A stretch of 64,000 nt of DNA from Euryodendron excelsum (taxonomy: Eukaryota > Streptophyta > Magnoliopsida > Ericales > Pentaphylacaceae): positions 13,312,001-13,376,000 of the forward strand of contig CM065399.1 in assembly GCA_033060915.1 (NCBI GenBank), written 5' to 3'. Below the pieces are notes generated by a model. The model was not told the DNA's origin. It was given only the letters and a program-made list of their open reading frames with translations, and did not search any database. The position numbers and the translations under genes were made by a program. Of this stretch, positions 10,574-21,379 are shown in pieces (within the stretch, counting starts at the first letter, position 1; each line of letters opens with the position of its first letter).

Positions 10574-11233
10574 CAATGGCGGAGCCATGATTTTGATTTG
10601 TCTTGGGTTATGTCAAAATTTAATAAATATAAAAAAAATTATATGACATGTATATGCAAAAGTTATATGGGCCAAATAATTTTATAATAAATATGTAGCA
10701 AAGGTGTATATAAACACGTAAATATTCAAAAATATCCAAAGAAAAGTATCTATTAAATTTGTATTCGACGGTTCTTCATAGAATATAAGCAAAAAAATAA
10801 ATAAGTAAATTTCATCAACCTTTTCTAGACAAAATGATCACTTATGGGTGAAAAAAAATTCCTCGAGCCTTCTTGGGATGATATAGTGTTACCAATATTA
10901 GTAAACTAAATAGAAATTTATTTACTTATTTTTTTTATGCTTTAGAAATGAAAATGAACCCTCTCAGTCCATGGAATATTGAAAGGCTAGTCTCTCAATT
11001 GTTACACTTAATTTAATTTTTATTGATTTAAAGAATTAAAATTAAAGTGAACTGTGTTACATAATTAGGCTACAATAAAGCGTGTTGGACTGAGCATTAA
11101 AAAGGGATGGGCTAAGGCAATATTGAGGTGGACTAAATTTAAATATTTAAAAATAATAGATATTAAAAATGAGAGTTGAGCTAGGCTCCATAGACTATAG
11201 CCCAGGGGAGCCTTCAATATCCCTCCGCCCTTG
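10574..11233. mobile_element. MITE-like element with imperfect terminal inverted repeats
   Basis: The left end reads caatggcggagccatgattttga. The right end in reverse complement reads caagggcggagggatattga. These match over most of ~20 bases and again at the following CTtGGGttAT / CCCTGGGCTAT block. The interior is AT-rich with no ORF. I could not find a clear target-site duplication, so the exact ends are uncertain. Confidence 0.45.
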
Positions 11234-11779
11234 TATGGAACACTACTCACGAAGTTATCAAAATATTTCATTTTACTTAAAGAGAAATATATCTTCATGC
11301 ATGCTTGAAGCTGTCATGGAAAAGGAAAAAATTAATATAAAAAAATACAGCTAATGAAATAAGAAATGTAATCTGGATTCTCCTTGAGATTTAAAATAAT
11401 GGCTCAACTTCGGATCCCACTTTGAAATCTTGAATTTAAAATAAAAAAAATTAGAAATATTCATGAAAAAGCTTTTGAATATTTACTTGTTTCCCATGTT
11501 TACCTTGACCCTACCTTTGTGGCAAGGTGAGGAGTTTTAAGAATCTGTGCTATAGAGGAAAGATAATATATACACATATTTGTATACTAGCTGTGGAGAT
11601 ATATTATGTACAGCTAAAATTTATTTGCATTTAGAGCTTAATTTTGATGTCCTGATAATATAAAACTAATTTGCGCACATCAAAATGCAAGTAGTCATGA
11701 ATTCGTTCTTTCCACGTTCGCCTAAAATCTTTAAATTTATTTTAAGTACTATGTTTTCTTAGACACTATAGCAGAGAAG
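11234..11779. other. Intergenic, no gene seen
   Basis: AT-rich sequence with short ORFs only. Nothing recognisable in either strand. Confidence 0.6.
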
Positions 11780-12376
11780 TGTAACATCTTGTATTTTATA
11801 AATAAAAATAAATACATGTATATGTATAGAATTAATAAAACTATGAAGGTTTGTGTGAAGTGATAAAGTTTGAAGATAAATAAAATAAAACTAGGTACAT
11901 ATAAAGAAAGGTGATCTTGGGAAAGGATATTTCTTTTGTTTTTTATTAGATGGAATAATGGAAAGAATCCTTTGGCTTTTAACTTATATAGTACGTGTTA
12001 TCTAGTGGTGCTATAGTGTTTGATATCTAATTGAGAGGTATGATTGTTGGTCAGGTGAAAGAAAATCATATCTTATACAAATATGTAAAATATCAGTGGG
12101 GAGGACTAAAAATCAATTGTTTTGGCCATGGTTGCTGGGACTATTCAGACATGTTTTATTGGGCAGTGGGCATTGATATATTGGGCTATAATGACAACAA
12201 AGGAAAGGAATAAGTAATAAAAACAAAGGTAACCAAGGGGGAGATCGAGGAAAAGATCAAGGAGTAAAGGGGAGTAAGGTGAGGTTAGTGGAAAGATTAG
12301 TACTTATTAAGAATGATATTAATTACTAGGGGTAGCTTGAACAAATAAAAATTGCAAGGAGGTTCTCCAATGTGCT

Positions 12377-12384
12377 TATATAAA
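12377..12384 (+). promoter_or_regulatory. TATA box in LTR-like remnant
   Basis: TATATAAA in the context gtgcttatataaacaaggcctc, followed by GC-richer leader-like DNA. The sequence is a good plant TATA consensus. The element it would serve is only tentatively identified. Confidence 0.4.
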
Positions 12385-12551
12385 CAAGGCCTCTTCGGCA
12401 AAGGCTCTTCACACCAAAAGCTATTGTAGCTTAAGCAAAACCAAGGGGAGGAGGGGTTGCCTAAGTGCAACCGAGAGAAAGAAAGAGAGGTTGAGAAATT
12501 GAGGGAAAGGGGAAATTCTCCCAAGAATGAGAGAAAAGGGAGCTGCTGCCC

Positions 12552-12554
<3 letters not shown>

Positions 12555-12607
<53 letters not shown>
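12555..12607. repeat. (GA)n microsatellite
   Basis: About 26 uninterrupted GA units. It lies directly before a 79-bp tandem duplication, in the presumed leader of the LTR-like remnant. Confidence 0.95.
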
Positions 12608-12610
<3 letters not shown>

Positions 12611-12764
12611 ATGGATGGAAGGCCAAACCTGCCCTAACCCACTTCAATTTGAGGTAAGAACTCTATTTATGTTATAATTTATTTAGGACATGGATGGAAG
12701 GCCAAACCTGCCCTAACCCACTTCAATTTGAGGTAAGAACTCTATTTATGTTATAATTTATTTA
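12607..12764 (+). repeat. 79-bp tandem duplication, two near-identical copies
   Basis: Copies at 12607-12685 and 12686-12764 start ggacatggatggaaggc and end ttataatttattta. They are identical by eye. Each contains caatttgaggtaagaac, which looks like a splice donor (GAG|GTAAGA). The identity indicates a recent slippage event next to the GA repeat. Confidence 0.9.
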
Positions 12765-15700
12765 GGATTTGATTAATTGTTATTTTCAAACATGTGTTGT
12801 GTGAGAATAACCACCACTGGCTGTCTATGTAGGTGTGTGCTGTTGTTATGGCAGCGTTTGAAAAGTGTTTGATGAAACTTGTGTTGTAAAGGAAGTATGA
12901 TAACTTTTGTTGCAGTTAGGAATGGAGTCGGACAAATAAGGGCCCGACAATGTGATGATTTTGGGGCTACGGAAGTAGCAGCAATGTTTTGTTTTTCATA
13001 GGTTGTTTTGGGTTGGCTTTGAAGAGATAGAGGAGTAGAAAGTGAGGTTGTTGGAGAAGAGGTTTGTTGCTTTATGTAAGGGTTGTAGTAGTGAGGAGGG
13101 TGGTTGCTATGAGGAGGAAGGGGGTTGCTGGTGGGTGCCAACTTAAAATTAAATTTTTTTTCTATTGATACAATTGTTATACAAATATTATATTTTAAGT
13201 TTTTTAGCATATATTTTTAACTTCAAGTATGAGATATGTAATAAGATTGCAAGACTAGATTTCTGCATAAAAAAAAATAAAAATCAGTCTTTCATTCCGC
13301 TTCACCGAAACATTACTAAAAATATAACTTTTTTCTTTATAAGTACTCTCCAATTGTGTAAAAAAAAAAAACACCTAAAAAGGGGTAGAGCCCTATACAA
13401 GCAGCTTATACAAAAATCTTAATTCTATAAAACTTAGAAAAATGTTATACGTAATCATTTTTCTCACCTACTAAATACAAGTGAGTGAGTCTTACACAAA
13501 TTTATTAATGTAGGTCATATAGCCTTGTGCCTAAGAGCGAGAAAAATGATTGAGAAATTGGATTGTATATAGTATTACTCTGAAACTTAATGTCTATTTA
13601 ACTACAATCATATACAAATTATCCAAATAATAAAATGAAATATAGATTAATTATTTCTTAGTCCATCAATTATCTATTAAAGTGAAAATCGACGTTTTTT
13701 CAAATAGTATTTTTATGTGTATTTGGTGAGACTTATTGAATGGTGCACATTAGAAACTCGCATATTTATAAGCCCACATAATATTGGGTTAGGACGCACA
13801 TAAAAAAAAAAAAGGATAGAGTCCATAGTTCCCTATACAAAAATTTCATATTTTCTTGAATTAGAGATTTAAGTTATAAATTGTGGGGGGTGCCATTAGA
13901 ATAAATTATTGCAAAAACCTCATACATTTACACTACATATAGGAGGGTTGTACAAAATTGGGGAGGTGCCATGGCACCCCAACCCCCTATATAGCTCCCC
14001 CCTACATGGGAAGAAGAAAGAAGAAGGAAAGGAATAGAATGAGCTAAAGGTATTACCTTTGTCTTTGATGGTATAATTAATCAGTATCATGTGGGGTAGC
14101 ATGCAAGTGCATTATAGGATTTTAAGTTGAAATTTATCAAGCATGAAATTAGTTATTAGATGAATAACTTACTGAAACAATCAACATATTTTCTATCTTA
14201 TCTGTTACAATCATTTGAATTTGGAAGTCAAATATGAACTATTGAAAACTATACTTTTGAATCCTACTAACCATAGGTCAGGGATCATTTTCCGATTCGG
14301 GATGAAAGAGATATGTTTATTTAGAATCCGCTAAGAAAATCTGACACAGAAATTTTTAGGGCTGCGATTTTGTAAAGAATTGGTCTATCTAAAAATATTA
14401 TTTCCATATGAATCTTTGAACACTTGAAATTATAGTTTTAATGGTTATTTAGGTTTTACTCTTACTCAAAAATATTGAATTTTCGAATTTAGGTGAATTG
14501 TTTAAGTTGGGCTATCACTATTGAATCCTAATGCCCTAAATTGTGACCCCTATTTTGACAATACATTTGACCAAGTTAGATTATTCAAAACCTTATGAAA
14601 TTTTTACTGTATCTATTGAAAGTATGGATGAAAATGTGTACCAAATTTGAGATCAATTGACTATCATTTTCCTATGTTAACAACCTCTCAAAATTGAATC
14701 ATTTGCTGTTGAATCTTCATTTCAGCAGCACTGCCCTGTTTTGTAAAATACAAGATAAATAGTTAAACCAACTCAATAGATATGTAATTTGGTGTGGCTA
14801 CTCTCTAAAATGTCTATTTTTATATCCCACAAATTTTAAATTTTGTTGATCCAGGCTCATGAAGTTATGTTTATTTTATTAGGCTTGGATCAGAATTGGC
14901 AGATTAGCAGACTTAGGAGATGTTGGTGTTAAAGTCTTATAAGCTATTAGAGTTCCAAGAAACTATTTTAGGACTATATTCTCAACATAATAAACATTTA
15001 TTTTGAAGAGTTTCATAAATTCTAGACATAGTTAGCATTATCGAATTTATTTTTAAATCCAGACTCGAGTCACACTAGGGAGTTCTTTTAAACATTGGTT
15101 CAATTTTATTAACTCTTAAATTGTGAAATTAGCAGAGTAAATATGGATTCTGTGGAGATAATTGCGAGAAAAGTGAAACACGATTGAGGTAACTGGTTGT
15201 ATACAAAATGCTCCTCTTTAAATCTCTTTGCAAAAAGTTTATTCTTGTCATTCCTGAATTGCATTCCCTTTGAATATCTTTGCTTATTAAATTCCATCAT
15301 TATATGGTCCTTGGCTCTATTTTCTTCTGACATATTCTTAACTATCGCGTTCGTTGTTGAACTCTATTATAATAATATTTTTGTGCCATTATGGCTGATG
15401 TGACATGGAACTAATCAGTATACGTTCAAAGCCCTCGTTGGCCTATTATTAAAAATAGTTATGAAATGGTAACCCTATGAGGTATTAGTTATGGAATGGT
15501 GACCTCAAAGGGTATTAGTTATGGAATTTGGCATTGTTACATTGCATAGTGGGGTTTGGTATGATACTGAGTAGGGTCATTGTCGCGCCCAGATTTTTCG
15601 CACTCGAGGAATACTCACCCAAGCGGGAAAAATGCTGTACTCTCTCGTTAGAACTCACCCTCCTAGAAGAATGAGTGCGACTAGGTTTGAATTGAAAAAT

Positions 15701-16412
15701 AGGTTTGAATAAAGGGCTTTTGAAAAAGATTCGGAGTCGCCACCTAACTTGATTAAGGTGAGTTAGGTCACCTAAAAACTAAGAATAATTCGAAGACTAC
15801 ACTTAGGGTTTTTGAAAAACAATTTTGAAAACATCTCCTTAAGAGAGGGTTTTTAAGAAAATAGATTGTTTGGCAACCTTTGGAAAACATTTAGCCCTTT
15901 TTAGAAAAATGACTCCTTTTTGGTCTTTGAAATCAGTGATCTAGGTTCGGAGGTTGGTTACGTGTAGGGAAGACGCACTAAGCTATCACCCTACCCCGCC
16001 CTTTCGGTACCTACATGTCAATCTACCCTAGATTTACCTATGGGAGTCTTCGACTAACTATAGTTCAACCCTATTCACTTTAGAAAAACAATATTTGAAA
16101 ACTAATATGATGCATGATATGCAAGTGCAAAATGAAAGAATTGGAAAATAGAAATTGATTTGAAAAGAAATTGATTTGATTTGAAAATAGATTTGAAAAG
16201 ATGTAATTGAAATTGGAAAGTTTGAAAATTGAAAGTAGAAGTTTGAAAATGGAAATTTTGGAATTTTGAAAATAAATTGGAATGTGAGATTTGAAAAGAT
16301 TTTGGAAACCGCACCCATGAGGGTGGAATTGAAAGTTTGAAAAGTATTGTGACCGCACCTATGAAGGTTGCCTACGTATCCCTTTGGGGGAATCAGGTCA
16401 GTCGTAGTTCGG

Positions 16413-18060
16413 ATAAGAGTCCGATTGAAAATAGATTGATTTGAAGAGAGAGATTGGATTGGAAGAAAGAGATTGAATTGAGATTAGAAAAGGAGATTGG
16501 AAATTGGAATTGAGAAGATTGGACTTGGATTTGAGAAGATTGATTTTGGAAGAAAGATTTAGACTTGTTTTTAAAGAGATGAAGGTTTTAAGAAACCTAG
16601 ACTTAGGAAAGGTTTGACTTGACTTGGAAGGTTTAGGAGATTAGGAAAGGTTGGATTTAAGAAATGTTTGAATTAGGAAATGTTCGATTTAGGAAAGTTT
16701 CGAATTAGGAAAGTTTCATTTTTTGGAAAGTTTTCGAGTTAGGAAAGTTTTGAATTAGGAAAGTTTTCAAATTAGGAGAGTTTCGAAATTAAGAAAGTTT
16801 TGAAATTAGGAAAGTTTTGAATTAAGAAAATTTTGAATTTAGAAATGTTCGAAAAAGGGAAGTTTTGATTTTGGAAAGTTTTGAAAACAAGGAAGTTTTG
16901 AAAATACGAAAGTTTCGTTTTGGGAAAGGTTTGAAAAAGGAAAGTTTTTAGTTTAGGAAATGTTTGAATTAAGAAAGTTTTCAACTTAAGAAAGTTTTGA
17001 ATTAAGAAAGTTTTGAATTTAGAAAAGTCTTAAATTTGGAAAGATTTGAAGTTTTAAGAGAGTTTAGAATTTAGAAAGTTTTAGGTTTAGAAAGATTCAA
17101 TTTAAGAAAGTTTCAAATTTAGAAAGTTTTGAATTTAGGAAGCTTAGAATTTTAGAAAGATTTGAAATTTAGAAAGTTTAGGATTTAGAAAGTTTTAGAG
17201 TTTTAGAAAATCTTGAAATTAGGAAAGGCTTGAGTTTAGGAAAGATTTGAAAACTTAGATTTGAAAAAGATTTTGGAAAAGGGTAGAATTAGGAAAGGGT
17301 TGAACGAAGAAAAATTTGAAAGTTGAGTTTTAAAGTTTAGGAAAGATTTATATGTTCAAGTTTTGGAAACTTAAGATTTAGGAGAGTGGAAGATTAGGAA
17401 GGATTAGAATTAGGAAAGATTTGGATTAGGAAGGGATTGGATTTGGTTTCTAAAAGAGAAAGGTTGGATTTTGTTTCCTAAAACGGAGGACGGGATCTAG
17501 TTTCCTAAACGGGGAGATTGGATTTGGTTTCTTAAAGAGAAGATAGGATTTGACAAGAATTTGGAGAGGGAAATTTTAGAAACCCTAGTTTTAAAAAATT
17601 GTAGTTTCGACGTAGAAAATAGGTTTTGGAAACATGTATAGTTTTGATGTAGAAAACAAAAGATTTTGGAAACCTAGGTTTAGGGCAAAGTTTAAAAATT
17701 GTGTTTTTGGAAAGAAAATTAGGGTTTCCTAATTGTGGGTTCTAGGGCTTGATTTGGAGCTCTAAGGAAAGAGTTTTTGGAAAGTGTGTTTTTAGAAACG
17801 TAGATTTTGGAAGGGAAATCCTAGAGGGGAATTTCTAGAAAGAAGATTTTAGAAAGAGAGTTTTTGGAAAGATTTTTGGAGAGAGTTTTTAGAAAGTGGA
17901 TTTTGAGGAAAAGATTTTAGAGAGGAGTGGAAAAAGAGAGTTTTGAAAAATAGATTTTGGAAGGGAGTTTTTGAAAATAATTTTGAAGAGGAGAGTTTTA
18001 GGAAAGTATATTGAAAAAGGAATTTTTAGGAGGAAATTCTTGGAGAGAGAGAGTTTTTGG
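16413..18060 (+). repeat. Cytosine-poor cryptic repeat tract in giant LTR copy A
   Basis: About 1.65 kb of loose repeats of ttaggaaagttttgaa-like units on the plus strand. Cytosine is only a few percent by eye. The corresponding tract in copy B (about 58990-60860) has the same composition. Short frames in it encode Phe/Leu/Lys/Ser low-complexity peptides and are not credible genes. Confidence 0.85.
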
Positions 18061-18947
18061 AAAGTACAAAAACATCTCACTTTCCTAAAGCGATTCTAGC
18101 CATAAGAGGGCTAGAACCACTTTAAGAAAGTGGTTTTGAAAACAAAGTTTGAAAATATAGGCCAAAAAGCCACTTTTAATATAACACTTTCCTAAAGCAA
18201 CTCTAGCCATGGAAAGGCTAGAATCACCCTAGAATTGTGGTTTTGAAAACAAGTTTTTGAAAAAGAGATTTTGATGCAATTTTGAAAACAAGTTTGAAAA
18301 CGATTTTTTGAAAAACAACTTTGAAAACGAGTTTTGGAATATGCAAGACTATGATATGCACAATACAATTTGGGGTCGTGAACATACAAGGTTAAGGCTT
18401 CACCACATAATCAAGGGGGCCGGACCCACGTGGTCTTTGGTTAGACTATAAGAAAGCCCCCGACACGGTGACTCTCCAATAGTCCAATCCTACACATGGA
18501 CCGGGAATCCCCTTGTTTCAAGCATGCAAAGAAAGGGGGGGAAAGAGATGGGGGATTAAAATAGAGAAAACCCAAGTGGGTTGGAGAGAGAAGAGAGAGG
18601 GGGAATGCGGAAATTTAAATAGGGAGCCTACCTTGTTTCTTGTTTATTTTGTGCGTCGTGCGGTCTTCAATCTTCAGTCTTGGTCTTGATCTTCTTCTTC
18701 AACCTTCAAGGGTTGTCTTCAAGCTTTAGATGGCAGCTCTTCAAGTCTTCGAAGGATGGTTGAAGGTTAGAGTATGAGTGTATAGGGGAATGTATAAGTG
18801 TATAGGAGGCTAGGGTTTGTGTATAGTGGCTAGGGTTTGGAAAAACCTAGGGAGGCTAGGGTTTTGGAGGTGCTCGAGCTCTGTGTATCGAAATATGAGA
18901 TTCTTAGGTTAAGTTTGCAGACCCCTTTCACGTTGATCGAGGCTCTG

Positions 18948-18956
18948 TATTTATAG
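18948..18956 (+). promoter_or_regulatory. TATA box of giant LTR copy A
   Basis: tatttatag in the context ggctctgtatttatagaggg, conserved in copy B at 61740-61748. It lies just upstream of the GGCGCC hairpin block, so that block would fall at the start of any LTR transcript. It implies plus-strand transcription of the LTR. Confidence 0.55.
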
Positions 18957-18969
18957 AGGGAAGACAAGC

Positions 18970-19072
18970 CTGGCGCCTGTTGCAGTGGCGCCAGGGCAAA
19001 ATTTATACTGGCGCCACTAGGAGTGGCGCCAGGCCATTTTTTGGCTTGGCGCCACTGCTAATGGCGCCAGCC
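18970..19072 (+). repeat. GGCGCC inverted-repeat cluster
   Basis: Six GGCGCC sites occur in about 100 bases. CTGGCGCCACT and AGTGGCGCCAG at 19008-19032 form a perfect 11-bp stem with a 3-base loop. A second hairpin TGGCGCC...GGCGCCA follows at about 19047-19069. Copy B retains only three of the six sites. Confidence 0.8.
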
Positions 19073-19322
19073 ATTTAGAAAACAATTAAGGTCGGCAAAC
19101 AACGTATCTTTGACTAGATTTGGGCGCCTGTACTAGTGACTACCATGTAAATTTTAGCCTGGCTTCACTAGGAGTGACTCCGGAAAGTCCGGGAATAATT
19201 TGAAGGAGCCGGGAGTGACCCGGAAGGCCGGAAAGGAGCAGGAACACTTAAAATAGCGTCCCGGAGGTATTTGACTTGAAAAGTGAGGATTGGATGTGTC
19301 GGAAAGGTTGACCAAGCCTTTA

Positions 19323-19850
19323 GGGGCAAAACGGTCAATCGGACCGGAAAACTGCCGGGACAGACTCAAACTGTCCCGGAAGAAGACTTGGGGTCTAGAA
19401 ACATTATTTAGAATGTTCCCAGAGGTTTCTGGTTTGATTCCCAGGGCCAGCGTGGTCGGAAATGGAGACCGGCCCACCAGGGGCAAAACGGTCATTTTAT
19501 ACCGGGTTTGCCGGAACTGACTCGGAATGGTCCGGAAAGGTAAAGGAAGGTCGAAAACACTATAAAAAGTATTCTCGGGACATTACCGGTTTGATACCCA
19601 GAGCCGGTGTGGTCGAAGAAGGAGACCGGCCCTCCAGGGGCAAAACGGTCATTTTGTACCGGGTTTGCCGGAACTGACTCGGAATGATCCGGAAAGAGAA
19701 GGGAAGGTTGAGAATACTATAAAAATTATTCTCAGAAGGTTACCGGTTTGATACCCAGAGCTGGTGTGGTTCCCGGGGCGTTCGGATGCCTAGGGGCAAA
19801 ATGGTCATCTTGACCGGAAAAGGTCCAAAGGGTAATTTGGTCATTTTTCA
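19323..19850 (+). repeat. ~157-bp tandem array, about four units
   Basis: The marker ggggcaaaacggtca recurs at 19323, 19480, 19637 and 19793 (the last with one change). Between markers lie accgggtttgccggaactga and gtttgatacccagag strings. Spacing is 156-157 bases. Unit copies differ, so the array is not recent. Copy B has a shorter version near 62112-62440. Confidence 0.8.
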
Positions 19851-19899
19851 CCGAAGTGAACTAACAGACATGGGTATTGACCTAGGTTTTGAGTGTTTC

Positions 19900-20320
19900 C
19901 GCCACTCGGACGGGGTTGAGTATTTCCGCTACTCGGACGGGGTTGACGATTTGAGAGTACTTCTGCTACTCTAATAGTTCTGTGAGTATTTCCGCTACTC
20001 TAACGGTTCTGTGAGTATTTCCGCTACTCTAACGGTTCTATGAGTATTTCCGCTACTCAGACGGCTCTGTGAGTACTTCCGCTACTCTAACGGTTGAGTA
20101 TTTTCGCTACTCGGACGGCTCTGTGAGTACTTCCGCTACTCTAACGATTGAGTGAGTATTTTCGCTACTCTAACGGTTCTATGAGTACTTCCGCTACTCT
20201 AACGGTTGAGTGAGTATTTCCGCTACTCTAACGGTTCTATGAGTATTTCCGCTGAGTACTTCCGCTACTCTAACGGTTGAGTATTTTCGCTACTCTAACG
20301 GAGGTGTGAGTAGTTTTGCT
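19900..20320 (+). repeat. ~29-bp tandem array
   Basis: Many units of gagtatttccgctactctaa followed by cggttctat, with ttccgctactc as the constant core. Unit length varies by deletion. Copy B has a related array at about 62610-62790 with ctaccctaacggttttg units, so the array has diverged in sequence and number. Confidence 0.85.
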
Positions 20321-20326
20321 ACTCGG

Positions 20327-20570
20327 ACCGTCTCGAGGAATAAACTGTCTCGAGAGAGGGATTGGAAAGGGGTCTTATCGTCTCCGAAGAGACGTGCCTA
20401 GATTGGAACCGTCTCGAGGAATAAACTGTCTCGAGAGAGGGATTGGAAAGGGGTCTTACCGACTCCGAAGAGACGTGCCTAGATTGGAACCGTCTCGAGG
20501 AATAAACTGTCTCGAGAGAGGGATTGGAAAGGGGTTTTACCGACTCCGAAGAGACGTGCCTGGGTTTTGA
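20327..20570 (+). repeat. 81-bp tandem repeat, three units
   Basis: Units start accgtctcgaggaataaac at 20327, 20408 and 20489, and a partial fourth begins near 20676. Each contains the inverted pair ctcgag..ctcgag and ctccgaagagacgtgcc. Copy B has only two full units (from about 62803 and 62886). Confidence 0.9.
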
Positions 20571-20917
20571 GTGTTTCCGCCACTCTAACGGTGTTGTGAG
20601 TGTTTCCGCCACTCTGACGGTTTTGTGAGTGTTTCCGCCACTCTAATGGTTTTGTGAGTGTTTCACTACTCGGACCGTCTCGAGGAATAAACTATCTCGA
20701 GAGAGGGATCGGAATTGGAATAAGAAAGGACAATGCCCCTAAGGGCATTTTGGTCATTTTGCCTCTATTTGGGCCTAACAGGCCCACGAAGCGATGGAAA
20801 GATGGAATTTGAAACTAGAGAATTGGATTCGATAGGAATATGCCCAAAATGACTTGAAAGCAAGTCTGGACGGAGTGTAGACTGCCGAGCGGTCAAAAAT
20901 GGGGTGCTTACAGTCAT

Positions 20918-21379
20918 GTATTGGGCCATAATGAAACATTGACATGATTTGGAATGGTTGAAATAATGGAACGATTGATAGTATTATTTGAAATGATTTA
21001 CTACCGTTTAATTAATCTAATCACTTGATCTATTGAACCGATTTGATTGATTATTGAGCTTCATTTTAATTGTCCTCCACTAAGCATTTATACTTTTGTC
21101 GTATTATATACTTCTAAGTTTAATTTTTTTTTTTTCAGGTTGAAGCGTAATGAGCACAGAGTAGGATTTAGAATATATCTTCCTGAGAATAATAGATTGA
21201 TTGTATTATGTATTTAATTGCAGTAGGATCATTGGGACACAATGTAATCAATTAATTATCCTTTTGAAGGCATATTTTAGAGTTAATTGAAATTGTATTA
21301 CTTTGGAGATATATATTGAAAAATAATTAAATAAGATAAATGATTAAAATGGTGACTTGTGGCATATGAAGTGGTGGAG
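20918..21379 (+). other. Right part of the interrupted LTR-like remnant
   Basis: AT-rich DNA resuming after the GTCAT duplication. It contains a poly-T/CAG string (about 21125-21138) followed by gttgaagcgtaatgagc. No coding region is seen. The Athila-type element is inserted at its right end. Confidence 0.4.

Larger units (their letters stand above)
11780..15580 (+). mobile_element. LTR-like remnant, interrupted by later insertions
   Basis: It starts tgtaacatcttgtatttta, like the TGTAACATCC start of many plant gypsy LTRs. A TATA box lies at 12377-12384, then a leader with a GA microsatellite. Prose-like AT-rich non-coding DNA continues to 15580 and resumes at 20918 after the inserted 5.3-kb repeat. 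A polypyrimidine-CAG string at about 21125-21138 lies near the right end. No matching second LTR or coding domain was found, so a large solo LTR is possible but unproven. A perfect 14-bp palindrome GGTGCCATGGCACC lies near 13965. Confidence 0.35.
15581..20912 (+). mobile_element. Giant solo LTR-like repeat, copy A (5332 bp) with 5-bp target-site duplication
   Basis: Starts TGTCGCGCCCAG and ends GGGGTGCTTACA. It is flanked by perfect GTCAT duplications at 15576-15580 and 20913-20917. No ORF of known function, no primer site and no internal LTR copy is present. A closely related copy lies at 58153-63280. In order it holds a head region, a cytosine-poor GA/T tract (16413-18060), a TATA box (18948), GGCGCC hairpins, a four-copy ~157-bp array, a ~29-bp array and three ~81-bp units. 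TG...CA ends with a 5-bp duplication fit a solo LTR. The size fits giant-LTR Tat/Ogre-type elements, but that assignment is inference. Confidence 0.8.

Noticed and set aside
12297..12647. Ser-Leu repeat protein on the minus strand
   Set aside because: Low-complexity translation of the (GA)n/(CT)n microsatellite.
16058..16984. Phe/Ser/Lys-rich minus-strand frames
   Set aside because: Shadows of the cytosine-poor tract in the giant LTR; the same composition appears in copy B with different frames open.
20316..20612. 27-residue repeat protein in both strands
   Set aside because: Translation of the 81-bp tandem repeat; open on both strands and not maintained in copy B.
15581..20912. CRISPR-like array interpretation of the regular 29-bp units
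   Set aside because: Units are contiguous with no unique spacers, and the genome is a plant.
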